From contig JAOAPI010000079.1 of NCBI GenBank assembly GCA_025462865.1, forward strand, positions 1 to 64,000: a stretch of DNA of 64,000 nt, given 5' to 3'. This stretch comes from Candidatus Sulfotelmatobacter sp. GTDB lineage: Bacteria > Acidobacteriota > Terriglobia > Terriglobales > Acidobacteriaceae. Position 1 is the stretch's first letter; the number at the start of each line of letters is the position of its first letter. The notes beneath the pieces are model-generated. The model worked only from the letters and a program-made list of their open reading frames with translations, was not told where the DNA came from and searched no databases. The position numbers and the translations under genes are program-made. Below are positions 17,669 to 26,071 of the stretch, piece by piece.

Positions 17669-18628
17669 ATGTACTCCTCCCTCAGAGCCGTTGCTGCTTT
17701 GCCGTTTTTGGCCGCAGTGTGTTTTCTGGCCCCTGTTAACGCTCAAAGCGTGCCTTCGATTCGCCGGGTGCAGGTCTTGCATTCCGCCAGTCAGGTCGAG
17801 ATCGAAATTGAAGCCAGCGAGCGCATCGTTCCGCAGGCTAATCTTTTAACTGGTCCTGACAGGCTGGTGGTGGATTTCGTCAATGCCCGTCCCAGCGCAC
17901 AATTGCGCAACCTCGCAGTAAATCGGGCAGAAGTGAAGAACGTACGCGTGGGCCTGTTCTCATCTGATCCACCGGTTACGCGACTGGTTCTTGACTTGAA
18001 CGGTCCTCAGCCTTATCAGGTTTTTCCGTCAGGAAAAACTATCATCGTGAAGATCGGCGAAAATTCGGGTAGCACTTCCGCCACATTTCATGCTGCCGCG
18101 CCAGTTCTGGTGAATACAAATTATCCCGCTGGAGCCGTGCCCGCTTCTGCACCTCCTCAGTTGGCACCGAAGTCAAAGCTTGAAGTTTCATATCAGGATG
18201 GGCTGCTTTCGATCAGTTCCAACAAGGCCAACCTGTCGGAAATTCTTTTTGAAATCCATCAACGGACTGGGGCAGAGATTGCCATTCCCGCAGGAGCGGA
18301 GCAGGAACAAGTTGCGGTTGAAATTGGGCCCGCGCCGGCGCCGGAAGTTCTTGCGCATTTGCTGAACGGTTCCAGGTTCAACTTCATGATTCTTAGTTCG
18401 GCAAGCGATCCTCGCGCCCTGGACCGTGTCATTCTCAGCCCGCGTATGGAAGGACCTATGGCGGGAAGGCCTCAATCTCCGCTTACACCCACCGACGATG
18501 GGGAAGCCGCGCAGACTATCCCCGCGCCCCCTGTTCGAACCTTGCCCCCAGGTCCAACCGGGGACGGTCCCGCTCAATCTGCTGGTTCGACTGAGGCAAG
18601 ACCGGCGGATGGCGAAGTTCCGCAGTAG
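17669..18628 (+). CDS. Secreted AMIN-domain protein with STN-like second domain
   Basis: 319 residues. A signal peptide covers 1-26 (FLAAVCFLAPVNAQS). An AMIN domain spans about 32-130 (VEIEIEASERIVPQ, LVVDFVNARPS, TRLVLDLNGPQPYQV). A second domain at about 170-250 (LLSISSNKANLSEILFEI, HQRTGAEIAIP) looks like the secretin/TonB short N-terminal (STN) fold. A proline-rich tail ends the protein. AMIN binds peptidoglycan and localises PilQ, AmiC and others. The AMIN plus STN order copies the N-terminus of a PilQ secretin without the membrane channel. It converges, 30 bases apart, with a Tad-type pilus gene set. A pilus-assembly or envelope-anchor role is possible; not shown. Confidence 0.75.
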   Translation: MYSSLRAVAALPFLAAVCFLAPVNAQSVPSIRRVQVLHSASQVEIEIEASERIVPQANLLTGPDRLVVDFVNARPSAQLRNLAVNRAEVKNVRVGLFSSDPPVTRLVLDLNGPQPYQVFPSGKTIIVKIGENSGSTSATFHAAAPVLVNTNYPAGAVPASAPPQLAPKSKLEVSYQDGLLSISSNKANLSEILFEIHQRTGAEIAIPAGAEQEQVAVEIGPAPAPEVLAHLLNGSRFNFMILSSASDPRALDRVILSPRMEGPMAGRPQSPLTPTDDGEAAQTIPAPPVRTLPPGPTGDGPAQSAGSTEARPADGEVPQ

Positions 18629-18658
18629 TCCTCCAGGTTTTCTGAATTCACTTTTAAA

Positions 18659-20125
18659 TCACTGAGGCGTGATCAGCCGCACTGGCACCGGAGATGTACC
18701 TTGCAAGGCGGCGGTTCCGCTCGGCACTGCATTCCCGCAACCGGAGATATTCATAACCGTAACGTTCACGTTACCGAAATTGTCGACAGAGTTTATGAAG
18801 ACTTGCAGGAAACCGATGATGGTGACTTGATTGATACCTGCTGTAAACGTCTGCATGCTACTGTCGTAAATGGGCAAGGAGATAATCGAAGTGCTGCTCG
18901 TGATTGTGTCGGTCGTTCCTACTCCCGCGCCGATAAGAGGGTTCCTCGATCCCACTTGAATCTGGAATGGATATGCCGGGACCGGCGGGGTTGACGTTGT
19001 GTTGAATACTAATATGTCCTGGCCGTTCCCCCCGTTGCCTTGCTGATGGATCAAACACTGCACACCATTCGGGGTGTCGTTTGGACTAGGGTTCTCCGTC
19101 AGATCGACATTGTTCAACTTCTGCACACCGCATTGATATTTTGTATTCTGGTCGCAACCTGCAATTGCCTGCGCATAGTTTCCAGTAACGTTGGAGCATG
19201 TTGACCCCGTCGATACCGCCACCGACGTAAAGGACGTTTGACCAGGAAGGTATTCCACGTCTGGCGGATCTTCGGCGTGGGGGTGCTTAGATTTTGTGGT
19301 GTTTGCTTGCGGCGGAGCATCGCGAAGTTGGCAATTGGGGGTGTTGTATAGGCAGTCGGCAACTAGCCAGAACGTTTCGCCTATTATTCCCGAACCAAGA
19401 ATACCGCCATGCGTAATTGTGCCATCGATCGAGGAAATCAGAGAATCGCAAGGGTTAGCACCTTTCGGATCCGTGCAATAGGTGTTGGGCGCAGTTCCCG
19501 TCGGTGCCGGGTGCAGAGGATCATAATTTGCCACTATCCACGGTTTCACGCAACGCGGTTGCACCGGGACTGTACTGCCCGAACCGTAATTGCTGGAACC
19601 TGAAGGATTGAAAGCCTCCGCCGTAGCCGAAGCGCTTGCGCTATGACCGCTTCGTCCCCAGATGCGGGAAAAATAAGTCGGCAGGCTCGATTGCGTGACC
19701 TTCACTGTGACCATAGGGTTCACTCCGAAGGCGGTCGCTGTCACGGCACTGCAATCTGTTCCATCACTGGCGGAGAATACAACAGTCACACTACTCGGCG
19801 GTGCACCGCCCACATTGTTCTGGCCGGCAACGGCCTGTGCTATTTGAGTTGCGTTCGTACAGGTTGCCGCCCAAGTACTGGAAGAATTCGCCGGATCTCC
19901 AGTCATGCCGCTGGCCGAAAGCACTCTCGCTGCAGCCAGCGCACCAGCATCAGCCGCGCGCTGCGCTTCCGCGCTAGCCTGATACAGGGTGCCGAGATCA
20001 ATCGATAATCCCGCCATGGTTATGATGCCGAACATAGCCACTGCCACGAGCAACAAGGTGATGCCACGTTCGCGCGGCCGACTCGCGGCGATTTGTCCTG
20101 GGCGTTGAATCAGTGCAGGTAGCAT
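18659..20125 (-). CDS. TadG-like pilus assembly protein
   Basis: 488 residues. The N-terminus is basic (RPRERG) followed by a membrane helix (ITLLLVAVAMFGIITMAGLSI). DLGTLYQASAEAQRAADAGA then follows, the hallmark of TadG/Flp-associated minor pseudopilins. The remainder is a large Cys-, Thr- and Asn-rich extracytoplasmic domain with no metal-binding von Willebrand motif that I can see. The start ATG has AGGGA six bases upstream and lies nine bases after the stop of the upstream TadE-like gene. It is the last gene of a prepilin peptidase-TadE-TadE-TadG run. The extracytoplasmic part is long for the family and may be a tip adhesin. Confidence 0.82.
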   Translation of the reverse strand: MLPALIQRPGQIAASRPRERGITLLLVAVAMFGIITMAGLSIDLGTLYQASAEAQRAADAGALAAARVLSASGMTGDPANSSSTWAATCTNATQIAQAVAGQNNVGGAPPSSVTVVFSASDGTDCSAVTATAFGVNPMVTVKVTQSSLPTYFSRIWGRSGHSASASATAEAFNPSGSSNYGSGSTVPVQPRCVKPWIVANYDPLHPAPTGTAPNTYCTDPKGANPCDSLISSIDGTITHGGILGSGIIGETFWLVADCLYNTPNCQLRDAPPQANTTKSKHPHAEDPPDVEYLPGQTSFTSVAVSTGSTCSNVTGNYAQAIAGCDQNTKYQCGVQKLNNVDLTENPSPNDTPNGVQCLIHQQGNGGNGQDILVFNTTSTPPVPAYPFQIQVGSRNPLIGAGVGTTDTITSSTSIISLPIYDSSMQTFTAGINQVTIIGFLQVFINSVDNFGNVNVTVMNISGCGNAVPSGTAALQGTSPVPVRLITPQ

Positions 20126-20134
20126 TCTTATCCC

Positions 20135-20734
20135 TTAATTCTCGTTGAACACCGTGGCACTCGTGGTGATGTAGCTCGTACTCGCATATGTGGATCTTGG
20201 AACCAGCAACGAAATCACGCTGCTGAAGCGCCACTTGTAGGCATACTGAATGGTGACCTGGGTGCTAACTACTTCGGTGCTTGTGTTCTGCAATTTCGTC
20301 ACAAACCCTCGGTTGATCGTGAGCTTAATGCCATTTGGAGGCGTGCTGCCACAACCAGTAGTGGCGGTTGACACCCAAGTTAGAGTACTGCCAGACCGTG
20401 CCGGCAGAGCCGAAGTGAGGCCGCAATCATAAATGTTTTCCGAGAACAGATACTTGTCTACGACCTGAAGGGCATCGATCACCGATGCAGGAGTTCCCGA
20501 TGTGTCAGAGAGATCATTCGCTGGATCGGCAGCGGCAACCCGCGCACCCTCTCGCGCTGCATTCGTTAATTTCTGTTTCAGGGAGAGTGCTCCGCTGAAG
20601 TCAAAAATCCCTACTACAAATACGACTAGCAAAGGCAGGGTGAGTGCGAATTCTAAAATCTGCACCGCGTCGTCATCCGCACACAATCGCCCGGCACGCG
20701 TGATGCGGCTGCAAAGAGCGAATTGCGGATGCAT
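20135..20734 (-). CDS. TadE-like pseudopilin
   Basis: 199 residues from the ATG at 20734. That start lies two bases after the stop of the preceding TadE-like gene. A longer frame would overlap that gene by over 100 bases and was rejected. The signature QILEFALTLPLLVVFVVG contains the Glu+5-like acidic residue of TadE pseudopilins. FSGALSLKQKLTNAAREG continues the long amphipathic helix. Beyond that is a small domain with two cysteines. TadE proteins are minor pilins processed by the Tad prepilin peptidase, whose gene begins this run. Confidence 0.85.
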   Translation of the reverse strand: MHPQFALCSRITRAGRLCADDDAVQILEFALTLPLLVVFVVGIFDFSGALSLKQKLTNAAREGARVAAADPANDLSDTSGTPASVIDALQVVDKYLFSENIYDCGLTSALPARSGSTLTWVSTATTGCGSTPPNGIKLTINRGFVTKLQNTSTEVVSTQVTIQYAYKWRFSSVISLLVPRSTYASTSYITTSATVFNEN

Positions 20735-20736
20735 GC

Positions 20737-21312
20737 TCACTGACTCTCCGCCCTCATCTGGGCCTGCGCGCGAAGGTAGATCTTTTTTCCACCCAATGGG
20801 CTGCCGGGAAGGGAAAGCGAATAAGGATATTGAAAACTCACAGACACGCCGCACGCTCCGGCGCCGCCGGTGCCGGTGGGGGTCAGTTGCACATAGCCCT
20901 CGACTACGGTTGCCCCATTATGAGTGATTCCCTGTACACAAATCTGACCCTGGTTGCCATCGCAAGTCACCGTGCCGGCCCCGCTGCAACTCGCCCATGT
21001 TAGCGGCGCGGTTGGCTTTTGCAGTTGATTAGGATCAAGATTGGCAGCCATGAGTGCATTCTTGATTGCGTTGTAAGCATTTTGAGAGGGATCATTCGCA
21101 CCCGTGCATGTTGCGCAAATCGGAGCGACGGCCGCGCGCGCACCTTCGCGAGCCGCATGCGTAATCGTGCCGTAAATGCGAAAGGCTTGTCCGAACCAGT
21201 AGATGGCCATCAGCGCCAGGAACAGGAGAGGCAACACCACAGCGGCCTCCGCTAGCTCAGTGCCGCGCGTACCATGCGCTAGACGACGCAATGCTCTTCG
21301 TGCCCACTTCAT
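20737..21312 (-). CDS. TadE-like pseudopilin
   Basis: 191 residues from the ATG at 21312, two bases after the stop of the prepilin peptidase gene. GGAG lies ten bases upstream. The N-terminal segment GTELAEAAVVLPLLFLALMA is a type IV pilin-like helix with the conserved Glu. FRIYGTITHAAREGARAAV is typical of TadE. The C-terminal domain has several cysteines (ICATCTG, CDGNQGQIC) that could form disulphides outside the inner membrane. Two consecutive TadE-like genes, as here, are common in tad loci (TadE/TadF). Confidence 0.87.
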   Translation of the reverse strand: MKWARRALRRLAHGTRGTELAEAAVVLPLLFLALMAIYWFGQAFRIYGTITHAAREGARAAVAPICATCTGANDPSQNAYNAIKNALMAANLDPNQLQKPTAPLTWASCSGAGTVTCDGNQGQICVQGITHNGATVVEGYVQLTPTGTGGAGACGVSVSFQYPYSLSLPGSPLGGKKIYLRAQAQMRAESQ

Positions 21313-21314
21313 TC

Positions 21315-21842
21315 CTATCGCGCTCCCCACATTTTTCCAACGCCGAAAAGCAAAGTAGTCAAGGCCAATGCTACGCCATACGGGACTTTAAGCGATTGCG
21401 GATTATCGAGCGAAACTTCCGGTCCCGGCATACGTAACATGAACATTGACCCTAACAGCCTTCCAATATTACGCATGGTTTCTTTGAATCTGCGCTTGTA
21501 AATTACCAGACCCAAAGCCATAATTCCGGCAATAAGAACCGATCCCATCAGCAAACTCAACAATGCTTCCCAACCCACAAATGCGCCTAAGGCCCCTGCG
21601 AGTTTCCAGTCGCCTGCACCCAGGCTGCGCAGAAAAACGAACGGCAAAAGCAGTAACAGACCAAGTCCTGTTCCCAGCAGCGAAAATCGCAAACCCGGCA
21701 GTCCATTCAGCAGCACGTTCGCCGAAACACCCACTAGAAATCCCGGCACCGTCAGCCAATTTGGAATTCTGCGACTACGCCAGTCCATCCATCCAGCAGC
21801 CAAAGCCAGCGCAACTGTCAGTCCAAGAATGACTGGACTCAA
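21315..21842 (-). CDS. Prepilin peptidase, TadV/CpaA type (A24)
   Basis: A 175-residue membrane aspartyl protease. LAAGWMDWRSRRIPNWLT carries the first catalytic Asp, and the GxGD-type motif is SLGAGDWKLAGALGAF. Five to six membrane helices are visible. It lacks the N-terminal methyltransferase domain of PilD, as expected for the Tad (CpaA/TadV) branch. It would cleave the leader peptides of Flp and TadE/F pseudopilins. It begins the four-gene run to the TadG-like protein. Notably no Flp pilin, TadA ATPase, TadB/C or RcpA secretin is seen in this window, so the machinery must be elsewhere or absent. Confidence 0.9.
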   Translation of the reverse strand: MSPVILGLTVALALAAGWMDWRSRRIPNWLTVPGFLVGVSANVLLNGLPGLRFSLLGTGLGLLLLLPFVFLRSLGAGDWKLAGALGAFVGWEALLSLLMGSVLIAGIMALGLVIYKRRFKETMRNIGRLLGSMFMLRMPGPEVSLDNPQSLKVPYGVALALTTLLFGVGKMWGAR

Positions 21843-22061
21843 GCGGACCCCGCCCGTTGAGCGGAGGAACCTCGTTGAGCTATTTCGCCCTGAAACGGCT
21901 CGAACCGCTCCGCTTTAGGCAAGGCTAAATTTTCCGGGGAAGGGATAAGGTCGCTCCTGGACAATCGAAAGACTTCGCGTCCTATTGGGGCGGATTTTCA
22001 CATAGCCCGTCAGCGAAGTCAATGCAAACCGTTAAGTATGCGTGCTCCTAGCGAGCATGAA

Positions 22062-22086
22062 TAAAGGCCCGGAAACGGTCCGGGCC
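22062..22086 (-). terminator. Rho-independent terminator of the S41 protease gene
   Basis: Stem 22066-22073 with 22079-22086 (GGCCCGGA/TCCGGGCC) has a 5-base loop. On the minus strand it is followed by TTTAT. It lies 20 bases past the stop of the S41 protease gene. The rest of the gap up to the prepilin peptidase start contains only its leader. Confidence 0.8.
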
Positions 22087-22106
22087 CAGGAAATTATCTC
22101 CTAACT

Positions 22107-23708
22107 CTAACGGTTAAAGGCTCCTGCATTATTGTGCTCAGCGACAATACGCTTGGCGTTGTCGGCCAGAGCCTTGGCTTGCGGAAGAAGGTCCAGTCCT
22201 TTAATCACTTCTGGATCAGACTCCGCACGCACTTTGATACCCTCGTCCTGGCCGAAAGCATCCACGAAGATTTCAGCCTTGATGTTGGATTTGATCCATT
22301 CGTTGTTGTCCACGAGATCGGCCTGGGTGTAAGAGATGTTGGCTTCATCGAGCGATTTCCGGAAATCCTGCAAAATGGCATCGTCCACTTCGAAGCTCTT
22401 CGTCGGATGATGGTTCACCACGAAGCGCTTGGCAAAGTTGAAGAACGCATAATGCTGCAGCAACGTGTCCTGAAAATGATTGCTCTTCACCGGAGGAATC
22501 GCAACATCAGGCGTGATGCCGCCGCCGCCATAAACCGTGCGTCCGCTGTCGGTTAGTTTCACTTCGCGGTTGACGTTGCCGCCGGATTCAGCGGCGCGGT
22601 TGTAATAGTAATCGTAGAGCGAAATGTTGCTGTAGTCCCGCTGGATCAGCCGGCCGCTGGGCGTGTAGTAGTGGGCCGTGGTCAATGCCAGTCCCGTGTT
22701 CTCCGACAAAGGATAGACGGTCTGCACGAGGCCCTTGCCGAACGTAACTTCGCCAACGATCAGCCCGCGATCGTGATCCTGAATCGCTCCAGAGACAATT
22801 TCGGCGGCCGATGCAGTCAGCCGATTTACCAGCACTACCAGCGGATAATCCCTGTTTCCGTTCCCATGCTGCGCCACGTAACGCTTCTCTGCGGACGCGC
22901 GTCCATGATGCGAAACGATCAGTTGTCCCTTCTTCAGGAACTTATCGGCTACGCCCACGCCTTCGCTTAGCAGGCCGCCAGGATTTCCACGTAGATCAAG
23001 AATCAAACCCTTCAGGTCGCCAAACTCATCGAGCGCCTTGCCGACTTCTTCCTGCGTTGTCTCGTTGAAGCCAGTGACGTGGAGGTATCCAATGCCGGGC
23101 CTGATCAGGAAGTGCACATCCACGCTGTAGCGAGGAATCTCGTCACGAATCAGGGTAAACTCCATCGGCTTCTCGACGCCTTCGCGCGAGATGCTGATGT
23201 GCACCGTAGTGCCCTTCGGCCCCTTAAGCAGATCGGCCACATCGCCGGTGCTCATGTTCTCGGTAGACTTTCCATCCACCGCAATAATTACGTCACCGGG
23301 ATGAATGCCAGCCTTATAAGCAGGCGTACCGGTGAACGGGAAGATTACGATAACTTTATTGTTGCGCGGACCTACTGTCATTCCAACGCCGTAGTACTTG
23401 CCGCGCTGGTCTTCGCGCATCAGCGCGTAAGACTTGGGATCAAAGAAATTCGAGTGCGGATCCAGAGCGTGCAGCATCCCGGGAATGGCCCCGTTGTATA
23501 TGGCCTTGTCCGGATTCACTGTCTCAGCGTAATTGTCCTCGATGATCGAGTAGACGTCGGTAAACTGCTTCAGGCTGTCTTTGACGTCGGAATCGCTGGA
23601 AGGCGACGAGGACTGTCCGCCGCGCTGAGCGAAAAGGATCCCTAAAAAACCGCATGCCAGCAGGAATAAAACTACGAGGAAGAGTGATCGGCGAGAACTA
23701 CGAGCCAT
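22107..23708 (-). CDS. ctpA: Carboxyl-terminal processing protease (S41A, CtpA-type)
   Basis: 533 residues. It has an N-terminal signal or anchor helix (LFLVVLFLLACGFLGILFA), a PDZ domain around 105-190 (GVGMTVGPRNN, AGIHPGDVIIAVDGK) and the S41 catalytic core. The nucleophile is Ser300 in LTASAAEIVSG and the general base Lys325 in VTFGKGLVQT, 25 residues apart as usual. YYTPSGRLIQ is also typical. It degrades or trims envelope proteins from their C-termini. The gene is monocistronic, with its own terminator. Its start faces a divergent DUF3857 gene across a region with an operator-like palindrome. Confidence 0.94.
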   Translation of the reverse strand: MARSSRRSLFLVVLFLLACGFLGILFAQRGGQSSSPSSDSDVKDSLKQFTDVYSIIEDNYAETVNPDKAIYNGAIPGMLHALDPHSNFFDPKSYALMREDQRGKYYGVGMTVGPRNNKVIVIFPFTGTPAYKAGIHPGDVIIAVDGKSTENMSTGDVADLLKGPKGTTVHISISREGVEKPMEFTLIRDEIPRYSVDVHFLIRPGIGYLHVTGFNETTQEEVGKALDEFGDLKGLILDLRGNPGGLLSEGVGVADKFLKKGQLIVSHHGRASAEKRYVAQHGNGNRDYPLVVLVNRLTASAAEIVSGAIQDHDRGLIVGEVTFGKGLVQTVYPLSENTGLALTTAHYYTPSGRLIQRDYSNISLYDYYYNRAAESGGNVNREVKLTDSGRTVYGGGGITPDVAIPPVKSNHFQDTLLQHYAFFNFAKRFVVNHHPTKSFEVDDAILQDFRKSLDEANISYTQADLVDNNEWIKSNIKAEIFVDAFGQDEGIKVRAESDPEVIKGLDLLPQAKALADNAKRIVAEHNNAGAFNR

Positions 23709-24082
23709 TAAATTTTCCTTCGATTGAGGGTTGTCGGCCTACCCTGGCTACCGCGCTGAATACACGCAGTATATCACTAGATTAGACTGCCCCGGATCCG
23801 AATGGTCACCACTGGTAACCATGATCTTGAACATCTCTATTATCAGATGCGAGCTAGGCGAGGAAGGTTCCGTACCGTTGAAATTCCCCTAAGTACGGAT
23901 GTCCCCGCTGCTTCCCGAACCAGTTATAGATAAAGCGCGGTTGGAAGGGAAGTGAGGCCAAGCTAGCGGCCGTGGTCCCCCACCAGAAAGCGCTATTGAC
24001 GCGTTGACCGGACCGCGATATTGTGGCGGGCACCAAACGTGCGGGGGCCCGTCTGGTAAGCGCGACCACCGGGGGTTTGAAT
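23709..24082. other. Divergent promoter region, S41 protease and DUF3857 genes
   Basis: About 370 bases between two divergent genes. A minus-strand open frame crossing 23854-24252 has no recognisable product and runs into the DUF3857 gene, so I do not call it. The only clear structure is the palindrome at 23802-23822. The leader of the plus-strand gene holds GGGGG at 24071-24075. Confidence 0.5.
23802..23822. promoter_or_regulatory. 21-base operator-like palindrome with paired GGTnACC boxes
   Basis: The site ATGGTCACCACTGGTAACCAT is an inverted repeat with one mismatched pair around a central C. It contains two GGTnACC heptamers (23804-23810 and 23814-23820) whose centres are 10 bases apart, one helical turn. 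It lies 94 bases upstream of the S41 protease start and between divergent genes. This is the usual form of a dimer or tetramer operator. The binding protein is unknown. Confidence 0.5.
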
Positions 24083-26071
24083 GTGTCGCTTCGTCGAATA
24101 GTAGTCACAGTCTCCTGTGTCTTTTTTATCGTCCTGGCCGCTTCAAAATATCCTAGCGTCACCGTTCTCGCGGGCAATGTCTTCCAGCCCATCTCTCCTG
24201 AAGAATTGAAGATGACGAGCGAACCGCTCGCTCCCGGAGCCGCGGCCATCATCCTGTTTCGTCAGGTCGACCGAGATGACAACGGCACCACCTCCCACCA
24301 GGACGACTACGTCCGGATCAAGATACTCACAGAAGAGGGACGCAAACACGCGAATGTGGAAATCCCGTTTTTCAAGGAAAACGAAGACATCGTGCATGTT
24401 CGGGCCAGAACGATCAGGCCGGATGGCTCCACCGCTGAATTTGACGGGAAAGTATTTGAGAAGCCCATCCTGAAGAGCCGGGGCATGCGGTACATGGTGA
24501 AGACGTTTACGCTTCCCGATGTCCAAGTCGGTGGGATCATTGAGTACTTCTACACGTTCGATATGAAGGAACATGTCATCTACGATTCGAATTGGATCCT
24601 CAGCCAGGAACTCTTCACGAAGCAGGCGAGATTTTCTCTGAAGCCCTACAAAGGCGGCTACTCGCCGATCAACCTTCGTTGGAGCTGGCACGAACTTCCC
24701 CAGGGTTCCGAAGCCAAAGAGGGGCCGGACCACATTATTCGCATGGAAGCAAAGAACATCCCCGCTTTTCAGACTGAAGATTTTATGCCGCCGGCGAATG
24801 AATTGAAGTCCCGCGTTGACTTTATCTATAGCGAGGAGTTTCCAGAGAAGGATGCACAGACCTTCTGGAAAAAAGTGGGCCAAAAGCGAAACGGGCAGCT
24901 GGAAGGGTTTGTAGGAAAGCGCAAGGCCATGGAAGAAGCCGTGGCGGCTATTGTTTCGCCAAACGATTCGCAGGAAATAAAACTGCGAAAGATTTATGAC
25001 CGAGTGCAGTCGCTTCGCAATACATCCTATGAAGTCCAAAAAACCACGCAGGAAGAGAAGCGAGCCAAAGAGAAAATCGCCGTGAACGTCGAGGATGTCT
25101 GGAAACGTGGTTACGGCGATGGTATGCAACTGACCTGGCTTTTCCTGGCTCTTGCCCGAGCATCGGGGTCCGAAGCATACGGCGCTTGGGTTTCGGACCG
25201 GCGCAATTACTTTTTTAACCCCGTCACCATGCAAAGCGGAAAGTTGGATTCCAATGTCGTGGTCGTCAAGGTGAATGGAAAAGACATTTATTTCGATCCA
25301 GGCGCGGCCTTCACGCTATTCGGCTTGCTGGCTTGGTCGGAGACTGGGGTGCAGGGTCTGCGGCTGGATAAAGATGGGGGAACATGGATCAGGACAACTC
25401 TGCCCGAAAGTTCGGAGTCGTGCGTGAAGCGCCAGGCGCAACTGCGGCTTACAGACACTGGCGACTTGGAAGGCAAACTATCCGTCACCTACACCGGGCT
25501 TGAGGCTATGTACCACCGGCTCGATGTCCGGCATGCAGATGAAGTAGCGCGAAAAAAATTTCTGGAAGATCGTGTCAAAGAACAAGTTCCCGCCGGAATG
25601 GAAGCGGACCTGACGAACAAGCCGGACTGGAGTGCTTCCGAAACTCCTCTGGTGGCTGAGTTTGACGTGAAGATTCCGGGTTGGGCGTCCAATGCCGGGA
25701 GGCGTGTCCTGATCCCTGCCGGAATTTTCACGGCAGGAGAGAAGCATGTGTTTGAACATGCAAATCGCATTCACCCGATTTACTTTGAGTACCCCTACGA
25801 AAAGGTAGATGACGTAACCATTGAACTTCCTTCGGGCTGGCAAATAAGCAGCGTTCCGAAGGGGCAAGAGAAGGAAGGGCAGGTGGTCAGCTACAGCCTG
25901 AAAATCGACGGATCCAAGAACACTCTGCACCTGACCCGCATGCTGAAGGTCGATGTCTTGCTTCTGGATCCAAAATACTATCAGGCGTTGCGAAATTTTT
26001 TCGGGTTAGTGAGGACCGGGGATGAAGAACAAATCGTATTGCAGCCAGGCGCCGCGACCGCGAGCAACTAA
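24083..26071 (+). CDS. DUF3857/transglutaminase-like protein, catalytic residues lost
   Basis: 662 residues from GTG 24083, chosen because GGGGG lies seven bases upstream and a signal peptide follows (IVVTVSCVFFIVLAAS). The upstream GTG at 24023 would add 20 residues. DUF3857 occupies about 40-210 (YVRIKILTEEGRKHANVEIP). A transglutaminase-like domain lies at about 270-410. Where active relatives have GDCKDK, this protein has GDGMQL: Gly347 in place of the nucleophilic Cys. The catalytic His position reads Val; only the Asp (405, FDPG) remains. It overlaps the intact paralogue downstream by 50 bases. It is likely a secreted or periplasmic structural or binding partner; function unknown. Confidence 0.82.
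   Translation: MSLRRIVVTVSCVFFIVLAASKYPSVTVLAGNVFQPISPEELKMTSEPLAPGAAAIILFRQVDRDDNGTTSHQDDYVRIKILTEEGRKHANVEIPFFKENEDIVHVRARTIRPDGSTAEFDGKVFEKPILKSRGMRYMVKTFTLPDVQVGGIIEYFYTFDMKEHVIYDSNWILSQELFTKQARFSLKPYKGGYSPINLRWSWHELPQGSEAKEGPDHIIRMEAKNIPAFQTEDFMPPANELKSRVDFIYSEEFPEKDAQTFWKKVGQKRNGQLEGFVGKRKAMEEAVAAIVSPNDSQEIKLRKIYDRVQSLRNTSYEVQKTTQEEKRAKEKIAVNVEDVWKRGYGDGMQLTWLFLALARASGSEAYGAWVSDRRNYFFNPVTMQSGKLDSNVVVVKVNGKDIYFDPGAAFTLFGLLAWSETGVQGLRLDKDGGTWIRTTLPESSESCVKRQAQLRLTDTGDLEGKLSVTYTGLEAMYHRLDVRHADEVARKKFLEDRVKEQVPAGMEADLTNKPDWSASETPLVAEFDVKIPGWASNAGRRVLIPAGIFTAGEKHVFEHANRIHPIYFEYPYEKVDDVTIELPSGWQISSVPKGQEKEGQVVSYSLKIDGSKNTLHLTRMLKVDVLLLDPKYYQALRNFFGLVRTGDEEQIVLQPGAATASN

Noticed and set aside
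20735-20854. N-terminal extension of the second TadE-like protein
   Set aside because: Would overlap the upstream TadE gene by 118 bases; the ATG at 20734 gives a normal TadE start.
21843-22061. GEMM-like GGACGCGAAGT in the leader of the prepilin peptidase gene
   Set aside because: Only this short piece resembles the consensus; the flanking helices and other conserved blocks are missing.
24143-25234. 363-codon open frame antisense to the first DUF3857 gene
   Set aside because: Shadow of the real gene; no ribosome site and no family.
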